Assembly: GCA_030040995.1 (NCBI GenBank)
Contig: JASHOS010000134.1
Span: 1-37,067, forward strand
From: Terriglobia bacterium
GTDB taxonomy: Bacteria; Acidobacteriota; Terriglobia; UBA7540
Length of the DNA: 37,067 bases
Reading direction: 5' to 3'
The notes beneath the pieces are model-generated. The model saw nothing but the letters and a program-made list of their open reading frames with translations, searched no databases and was not told where the DNA came from. Below, one piece after another: positions 31,830 through 37,067 of the stretch. Within the stretch, counting starts at the first letter, position 1. The number at the start of each line of letters is the position of its first letter. Made by a program: the position numbers and the translations under genes.

Positions 31830-34004
31830 ATGCCCCACACGCAGCTCATGCTGCTCTGGCACATGCACCAGCCGTACTACAAAGATCTGGCCGAAGACCG
31901 TTACTCTATGCCGTGGGTCCGCCTGCATGCGCTGAAGGATTACTACGGCATGGTGGCGATTCTCAAGGAATTTCCCTCCGTCCACGTCACTTTCAACATG
32001 GCGCCATCACTAGTGGCCCAGCTTCTCGACTACGCAGACGGAAGCGTGCGCGAGGAAAGCTACGAGCTTGCTTTCAAGCGCGCCGAGGATTTGAGCGCCG
32101 CCGAAAAAGAAAAGCTGGTCAGCTACGCCTTCCAGCTCAATCACGAGAACCTGCTCGCGCGCTACGAGCGCCTTCTGGAGCTGTTTCACAAGGCCACTTC
32201 AGAAGGCGGCAAGCCTAGCGCCCGGCACGTTTCCAGCCCTCAAGAAATACTTGATATTCAAGTTTTATCTCAGCTCGCCTGGTTTGATGAGGAGTACATC
32301 GCGGAAAATCCAGAAATCCACCGCCTTGTAGAAAAGCAAAGGAACTTTAACGAGAATGACAAGCAGGTTTTGCAGAAGAAAGAATCTCAACTGCTTAAAG
32401 CGATACTTGAAGAATATCGGGAGGCTTCGCAGCGAGGCCAAATTGAACTCTCAACTTCTCCTTTCTATCATCCTATCCTTCCCCTTCTTTGCGACACAGA
32501 TGTAGCAGCCGAGTCGCGTCCTGGCCTGCGCCTTCCGCGACGCCGGTTTCGGCATCCGGAAGACGCGCGCGATCAGTTGCGCGCAGCCATCAAGCTGCAC
32601 GAACGGGTTTTCGGCCATCGGCCGCGCGGACTTTGGCCAAGCGAAGGCAGTGTTTCGGAAGAAGCTTTGCGCCTCGCGGCCAGCGAAGGATTCGAATGGG
32701 CGGCAACCGGCGAGGGCGTGCTCGGCCGGTCGCTCCAGACTTATTTTCACCGAGATGAAGCAGGAATCGTGCGCGGCGGCGACCAGCTTTACCAGACGTA
32801 CAGCTTCGTGGCCGATGGCCAGTCCATAGACCTCTTTTTTCGCGACCACCTGCTTTCTGACCTGATCGGTTTCGTCTACCAGCGGATGGACCCCGGCGGT
32901 GCTGCGGCGGATCTGATTCATAAAATCCGCCTGGCGGCGGCAAGTAGCGCGAAGAAGCCTGCCGTGATCTCAATCATTTTGGACGGCGAAAACGCCTGGG
33001 AATACTACCCGCGCAACGGCCGCGAATTTCTGCGCGAATTCTATGGCGGTCTCGCTCGCGATCCGGACATTCGCGCCATGACACCCAGCGAAATCCTACG
33101 CGATTGCCAGCCTGCCACCTTGCCCACGATTTTTCCTGGCTCTTGGATCAACGCTGACTTTAACGTCTGGATCGGCGCTGAGGAAGACAATCGCGCCTGG
33201 GATTTATTAAGTGACGCTCGAGATTTCTTCACGGAACACTCAGAAAACCAAGGGATAAGCACGCAGAATAGAGAACTGGCCCGCCAAGAACTCTGGATCG
33301 CTGAAGGAAGCGATTGGTGCTGGTGGTATGGTCCTGAGCACTCGACTGCAAACGATGAGGAGTTTGACGATCTCTACCGCAAGCACTTGGGCAACATCTA
33401 CCGGCTGCTTGGCGGCCGGGCACCTGACGAACTCGCTTCCCCCATCAAGCGCCGGGCGGCAGCCGGCTCCGGCTCCTTCATGCCGCCGACCGCCCCGATT
33501 GCTCCGGCAATTGACGGGCGAGAAACCACCTATTTCGAGTGGATGGGAGCCGGAGTCTACATCCCCGACCTACGTTCCACTGCAATCCATCACGGAAACG
33601 AGTTCATCAGTCAAGTTTTTTATGGGTATGGTGAAAAAGAGGTTTATCTAAGGCTTAACTTTAACAATGACTTCCCTGCCCGGCAGAGGGGTTTTGAAAT
33701 CCGGATTTCTATCGGCGAGGGCACTCCGTTTCGCGTGCGCGCGTTCATAACCCCGAGCGCTCTGGATGCCATCGTTTTAGAACGTGGCGATGAACTGTTA
33801 TCCGATGACGGAGGGTCCGAGTCCGTCCGGGCAGCGTTTGGAAGCATTTTCGAACTGGCAATTCCGTCTTCGCTCCTCGATTTGAGCCAGCCCGCGAAGC
33901 GCACGGTACAGGTTTCGCTCTGGGCCGACCAGTTGCCGGTGCAAGTTCTCCCTCGCGAAGGTCTTCTGCCCCTCGTTCCGCCACAGGAACCCACAGGCTG
34001 GTAA
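31830..34004 (+). CDS. Glycoside hydrolase family 57 alpha-glucan enzyme
   Basis: A 724-residue protein with an N-terminal GH57 (beta/alpha)7 barrel. Motifs are LMLLWHMHQPYY, VHVTFNMAPSLVAQLLDY, and GLWPSEGSV with the predicted nucleophile E272, and IILDGENAWEYYP with the predicted acid/base D385. The C-terminal 200 residues contain a beta-sandwich-like part (EISDDGGS-like strands, YFEWMGAGVYIP). Family members are amylopullulanases, amylases or 4-alpha-glucanotransferases; no signal peptide is present, so a cytoplasmic role in glycogen or maltodextrin turnover is likely. The only AAGGAG (31810-31815) is 14 bases before the ATG, unusually far. Confidence 0.9.
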   Translation: MPHTQLMLLWHMHQPYYKDLAEDRYSMPWVRLHALKDYYGMVAILKEFPSVHVTFNMAPSLVAQLLDYADGSVREESYELAFKRAEDLSAAEKEKLVSYAFQLNHENLLARYERLLELFHKATSEGGKPSARHVSSPQEILDIQVLSQLAWFDEEYIAENPEIHRLVEKQRNFNENDKQVLQKKESQLLKAILEEYREASQRGQIELSTSPFYHPILPLLCDTDVAAESRPGLRLPRRRFRHPEDARDQLRAAIKLHERVFGHRPRGLWPSEGSVSEEALRLAASEGFEWAATGEGVLGRSLQTYFHRDEAGIVRGGDQLYQTYSFVADGQSIDLFFRDHLLSDLIGFVYQRMDPGGAAADLIHKIRLAAASSAKKPAVISIILDGENAWEYYPRNGREFLREFYGGLARDPDIRAMTPSEILRDCQPATLPTIFPGSWINADFNVWIGAEEDNRAWDLLSDARDFFTEHSENQGISTQNRELARQELWIAEGSDWCWWYGPEHSTANDEEFDDLYRKHLGNIYRLLGGRAPDELASPIKRRAAAGSGSFMPPTAPIAPAIDGRETTYFEWMGAGVYIPDLRSTAIHHGNEFISQVFYGYGEKEVYLRLNFNNDFPARQRGFEIRISIGEGTPFRVRAFITPSALDAIVLERGDELLSDDGGSESVRAAFGSIFELAIPSSLLDLSQPAKRTVQVSLWADQLPVQVLPREGLLPLVPPQEPTGW

Positions 34005-34030
34005 CTAAAGCATCAGGTTCAAGGACCTGC

Positions 34031-35215
34031 TCAGTGAGTTGTCTGTGCTGAAGCGCGGGAACGGGGGCTTTCAATCCAGTCCGGAACCACAACACTCTCG
34101 GGTTCATCTCCCACGGGGATCGTCGTGATGAGCGCCGGCGCTCGGGCGCGCATAATGGCCAGGCTCGACGCTCCGGCGTCAGCGACGGCAAGAAATCGTT
34201 CGTCAGGTGTCAAGGCCAATGCAACCGGCTTAATGCCAACGCGAATCGATGCCACCACCTGCCGCGTTGGGACATTCAGCGTGGTCACCGTTCCATCACC
34301 CTCGTTGGCAATATACAGAAGGCTCGAATCATGCGTGAAGACCGCCGCTACCGGGTTTGTGCCGGTAGACACGGTTTGGTCGACGTAGTTGTAAGACGTG
34401 TTAAGAATGGTCGCGAGAGAACTCTGCGGGCTGAAGACAAACAACTCACCTCCGTCTGGTTTGAGGGCCAGCAAGCCGGGCGCGCCGCCTACTTGAATTT
34501 CCGAGAGAAGCTGACGGCTTGCGATATCGAGAACGGCGACCGTTTCCTCTTCCGGATCAGCGACAAAAACTTTTTTGCCTCGCGGCAGAATCACCATACT
34601 ACCGGGCTGCTTTCCGGCGCTTGCCTTCCCGAGTACTTGACCGTCAGCCGCGTTGACGAAAACGAGCTGGCCGGCCGCACGGTCTTCGGCGAGCAACACC
34701 TTTCCGTCCGAAGTGAGTGCAATGCCGGACGGATGATCGTGTAGAGGAAAGCAGCGAGTGATTTTTCGCAAGTTGCAATCAAGCACGAATATTCCACCGC
34801 CGCCGATTCCATAGGCACGATCACCGGCCGGAGAAAAAGTCAGCCCGGTCGCTCCTTGCGGGACGCGGAGTGTTGCGGCGACGGCAAGATCGGGATAGCG
34901 GATAATACTGAGGATTCCATCCGCGGATGTGACGTAGACCTCGCGGCTGCCGGGCCGGAGAACCACACGGCGAGGAGCATAGGCAAGGGGGATGATTCGC
35001 AACACCCGGAAACTGGCAAGGCTTGCCACGGCGACGGAGTGATCCTTGCCGACAGCGGCGAGGGCGAGGTAAGGCCGGGGAGGCGCCATCGGGCGGCTGC
35101 ACGCCGGCGCCAGCGCCACGATAAGAGCGGAACAGAACAGGAAACAGTGACGAGCAATAAATGACAAGAAACGAGCAAACGTTGTGCTACCCCTTTCGGA
35201 GCCGCTTCCTTTCAT
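34031..35215 (-). CDS. Secreted beta-propeller protein (YncE/40-residue repeat type)
   Basis: About 394 residues from ATG 35215. A signal peptide (FLSFIARHCFLFCSALIVAL, then APACSRP) is followed by a seven-bladed-type beta-propeller with repeats such as YPDLAVAATLRVPQGATGLT, SGKVLLAEDRAAGQLVFVNA, GKKVFVADPEEETVAVLDIA and TPDERFLAVADAGASSLAIM. These match the YncE / YVTN-repeat group, usually periplasmic binding scaffolds. The open frame starts at 35296, only 8 bp after the VOC stop; the later ATG gives a better signal peptide. It is likely co-transcribed with the VOC gene and convergent with the GH57 gene (26 bp). Ligand unknown. Confidence 0.75.
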   Translation of the reverse strand: MKGSGSERGSTTFARFLSFIARHCFLFCSALIVALAPACSRPMAPPRPYLALAAVGKDHSVAVASLASFRVLRIIPLAYAPRRVVLRPGSREVYVTSADGILSIIRYPDLAVAATLRVPQGATGLTFSPAGDRAYGIGGGGIFVLDCNLRKITRCFPLHDHPSGIALTSDGKVLLAEDRAAGQLVFVNAADGQVLGKASAGKQPGSMVILPRGKKVFVADPEEETVAVLDIASRQLLSEIQVGGAPGLLALKPDGGELFVFSPQSSLATILNTSYNYVDQTVSTGTNPVAAVFTHDSSLLYIANEGDGTVTTLNVPTRQVVASIRVGIKPVALALTPDERFLAVADAGASSLAIMRARAPALITTIPVGDEPESVVVPDWIESPRSRASAQTTH

Positions 35216-35304
35216 CCCGCGATCACCATTTGCTCTCTCTTGATGTCCCGGCAACAATGTCGGCGCGCCGACTACCTCGCGCGGGAACCCGTCCATGATG
35301 GAAT

Positions 35305-35694
35305 CTATCGCTCTCCTTCTCTGATCTTTTCCGCGATCTCAATCCGATTTCCTCCGAGATCGCGGATGTAGAAGCGCCGCCAGCCCTCAATCGCCTGCCG
35401 GTCGGGCGTGATCTCAATGCCGTGGTGCCGCAGCTCCCGTTCGGCGGCAGCGAGATCGCTCACCGTGTAGCAGACGTGCCGTTTGCTCGCCGAATTGGAT
35501 GAACTCTCATCCTCGATCGAGACGTGCAGCTCGCTATTTCCCAGGCGGTACCATGCGCCGCCATTTCTCAGAAGCCCGGTCGGCTTAGGAATTTCTTCCA
35601 GACCGAGCACCGAGTAGTAGAATCGCTTCGAGGCGTCTTCGCAGGACTTGGGAACCGTAATCTGAATGTGATGGATCTCAAGCGCGCGAAGCAT
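35305..35694 (-). CDS. VOC-family protein (glyoxalase/bleomycin-resistance fold)
   Basis: A 129-residue single VOC module: LEIHHIQITVP, FYYSVLGLEEIPKPTG, SELHVSIEDES, RHVCYTVSDLAAAERELRHH, FYIRDLGGNRIEIAEKI. The first His, the His in ELHVSIE or RHVCYT, and the last Glu in GNRIEI are likely metal ligands of a dimer. VOC members include glyoxalases, dioxygenases and FosA-type thiol transferases; the substrate is not readable. The ATG at 35694 is preferred to the TTG at 35718 because it begins the usual short N-terminus and GGGA lies just upstream. Confidence 0.8.
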   Translation of the reverse strand: MLRALEIHHIQITVPKSCEDASKRFYYSVLGLEEIPKPTGLLRNGGAWYRLGNSELHVSIEDESSSNSASKRHVCYTVSDLAAAERELRHHGIEITPDRQAIEGWRRFYIRDLGGNRIEIAEKIREGER

Positions 35695-35733
35695 ACGGAT
35701 TCCCAAAGTTACTTCCAATCCTCAAGCAGCCAG

Positions 35734-35988
35734 CCTGTTTTCATACACTTGCTCAGGGTTCACCGCCTAAAAATGGTCAGCAGCGCCTCATCTGATCATC
35801 TAACAACTATCTCGTCTGTTTTCATATAGTTGCTGAATTTTGCTTCCTGAAAAAGCCGGCATTTGGTTTATCTCGCTCAATGCAAATGACTTATTCCAAA
35901 TCACGGCTCAAATCCTCAGGGTTGTTCTCAGGTTTGTTTTCCATTAGCAGATTCTCATGTGTTTTGTTCTGATAGACTTGCTCAGGGT
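35734..35988. repeat. Three partial direct repeats, TTGCTCAGGG type
   Basis: CCTGTTTTCATACACTTGCTCAGGG (35734), TCTGTTTTCATATAGTTGCTG (35815) and GTTTTGTTCTGATAGACTTG followed by CTCAGGG (to 35988) share a common core. Copies are spaced about 80 and 150 bp. They do not match the REP families. Confidence 0.55.
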
Positions 35989-36248
35989 CGTCAGCAAAAA
36001 ACCAGTCGTTTTTTTAGTGCTGTCTCAATCGGCTCGCCTATGAGGAACTTGTTTCCTTTATGTGCGCCGCGCGCAGTGGGTGTGGTCGAATTCATTCGCG
36101 CCCCCCCGTCCGTAACATCCGTAAAGTTAGCTTAGCAGGTTCAATTGAGACGGTTGGGTCGAATGGGACGGTTTTTTTCAAAGCGCGGCTTGACCGCTCG
36201 CTTAAAGCGATTCACTGTGCGACATAAGTCCGCAACGCTCGATCGCTA

Positions 36249-36297
36249 TAGCGCCGGGCTTTAGCTCGGCAGGTGCCGACCTAAAGGTCGGCACTAC
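36249..36297. repeat. Double-hairpin REP element
   Basis: TAGCGCCGGGCTTTAGCTCGG plus GCCGACCTAAAGGTCGGC and a closing CACTAC. It differs from the 2679 copy by a few bases only. A related hairpin cluster (GGCGAATTTCGCC, GCTCATAGAGC) follows at 36328-36350. Confidence 0.75.
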
Positions 36298-36432
36298 GGG
36301 ATCACTTGCCGACCCCGTTCGGTGCGACCGGCGAATTTCGCCGCTCATAGAGCGGCACTACAACTTATGTCGTTGCATACAGACTGAAACCCCAAGAAAT
36401 ATGTAAAGCGTTACTTTATATTCCACGATTGG

Positions 36433-36519
36433 GTAGTGGGTCAGTTTGGACTTGTAGCGGCGAGTTTACTTCGCCAGGTGGCGGCATGAAGCTGCCTCTA
36501 CATCAAACTGACCCACTAC
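36433..36519. repeat. 16-bp perfect inverted repeat enclosing a REP hairpin
   Basis: GTAGTGGGTCAGTTTG (36433-36448) and CAAACTGACCCACTAC (36504-36519) are perfect reverse complements. Between them lies TAGCGGCGAGTTTACTTCGCC followed by GGCGGCATGAAGCTGCC. It ends 8 bp from the DAHP synthase stop, so it may act at the 3' end of that transcript. Confidence 0.75.
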
Positions 36520-36527
36520 GTATGCCT

Positions 36528-37067
36528 TCAATCCGTTGACATTGACAGAGGTGCCTGTGCCGTTCTTCCCAGCACGGCGGCAATTGCGGTGACTTCTCTC
36601 ACGAGCTCGTCAAACTGGCTGGGATAAAGCGACTGATAGCCGTCGGACAGCGCCTGATCCGGGTCCGGATGGACCTCGACAATCAAGCCGTCCGCCCCGG
36701 CAGCGATAGCCGCCCGGGCCAGTGGCAGGACCTTATCGCGCTTTCTGGTGCCATGACTGGGATCGACGAAAATAGGGAGATGCGAAAGCGCCTTCACGGC
36801 CGGAATCACGCTTAAATCGAGCGTGTTCCGGGCATGATCCACAAACGTCCGGACGCCGCGTTCGCACAGCATGACATTATAGTTCCCTTCCGCCAGTATA
36901 TACTCGGCCGCCATCAACAGCTCATCAAGCGTTGCGGCGAGGCCGCGCTTAAGAAGCACCGGCTTCGGCGACCGGCCTACGCGCTTCAGCAGCGAAAAGT
37001 TCTGCATATTGCGCGCCCCCACCTGCAGCACGTCGGCATAGCGCTCCACCAGATCACCGTTCACCGG
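36528..37067 (-). CDS. aroF: DAHP synthase, type I-beta (5' partial)
   Basis: 3-deoxy-D-arabino-heptulosonate-7-phosphate synthase condenses phosphoenolpyruvate and erythrose-4-phosphate, the first step of aromatic amino acid synthesis. Only the C-terminal 179 residues lie in the window; the frame is open to its edge, so the GTG at 37064 is probably internal. Motifs are [59 protein letters not shown] and [17 protein letters not shown]. His of DPSHG, Glu of VEVHP and Asp of LSDG are the expected metal ligands. The N-terminal part, including any regulatory domain, is outside the window. Confidence 0.92.
   Translation of the reverse strand, partial: PVNGDLVERYADVLQVGARNMQNFSLLKRVGRSPKPVLLKRGLAATLDELLMAAEYILAEGNYNVMLCERGVRTFVDHARNTLDLSVIPAVKALSHLPIFVDPSHGTRKRDKVLPLARAAIAAGADGLIVEVHPDPDQALSDGYQSLYPSQFDELVREVTAIAAVLGRTAQAPLSMSTD

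Larger units (their letters stand above)
35695..36527. other. Long A/T-richer non-coding region between VOC and DAHP synthase
   Basis: About 830 bp without a supported gene on either strand. It holds the partial direct repeats at 35734-35988, several runs of T or A (for example 35995-36014 and 36170-36178), a REP element at 36249-36297, a hairpin cluster at 36328-36363, and the inverted repeat at 36433-36519. The base composition is clearly less GC-rich than in the flanking genes. Confidence 0.6.

Overview
The window looks like chromosomal DNA of an Acidobacteriota bacterium, probably a soil or peat relative of Terriglobia. This is an inference from gene types. The signs are a 1201-residue TonB receptor with an N-terminal carboxypeptidase-regulatory-like domain, a single-chain LptF/LptG fusion, an AlkP-superfamily/TPR fusion, several small secreted proteins of acidobacterial style, and many short palindromic repeats between genes. 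The DNA is GC-rich by eye. No rRNA, tRNA, CRISPR array, insertion sequence or prophage was seen. The genes at both edges are cut by the window.

Positions 1-9450 carry housekeeping genes. They are a partial MoaD-MoaE fusion (molybdopterin synthase), an inositol-monophosphatase family enzyme, a YaeI-like metallophosphoesterase, a solo EVE-domain protein, a reverse-strand rpiB-glyA pair joined by an ATGA overlap, an RlpA-like secreted protein, an MbfA-like ferritin/VIT1 iron exporter, an Arg-rich secreted protein and a secreted conserved hypothetical.

Positions 9569-18944 hold the most distinctive locus. Four alkaline-phosphatase-superfamily enzymes lie head to tail on the + strand: three COG3379-like proteins and one sulfatase-fold/TPR fusion that lacks the sulfatase cysteine. 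A 65-residue RHH-like protein and a multi-pass membrane protein sit between the first two. Gaps are tiny and one junction is a GTGA overlap. Together they may form an envelope phosphodiester or phosphotransfer module whose substrate cannot be read from the sequence. A small secreted protein follows.

Positions 20246-28048 hold the large TonB receptor (-), a secreted TPR protein (-) and a secreted DUF4838 glucuronidase-like protein (+). These could form a polysaccharide-uptake locus. Next come a secreted hypothetical (-), the LptF-LptG fusion (-) and, only 23 bp away and divergent, a GH57 alpha-glucan enzyme (+). The right end holds a beta-propeller protein and a VOC protein (-), about 830 bp of relatively A/T-rich non-coding DNA, and a partial DAHP synthase (-).

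The intergenic regions carry at least four dispersed repeat families: double-hairpin REP elements with outer GTAGCGCC/GGCGCTAC arms, a composite 120-330 bp element, a GGCCGCTCTA-bounded element, and ACCACAAAG- or CACAGAG-type inverted repeats. In several places repeat DNA appears to have become gene ends, supplying a start codon, a C-terminal tail or a stop codon.
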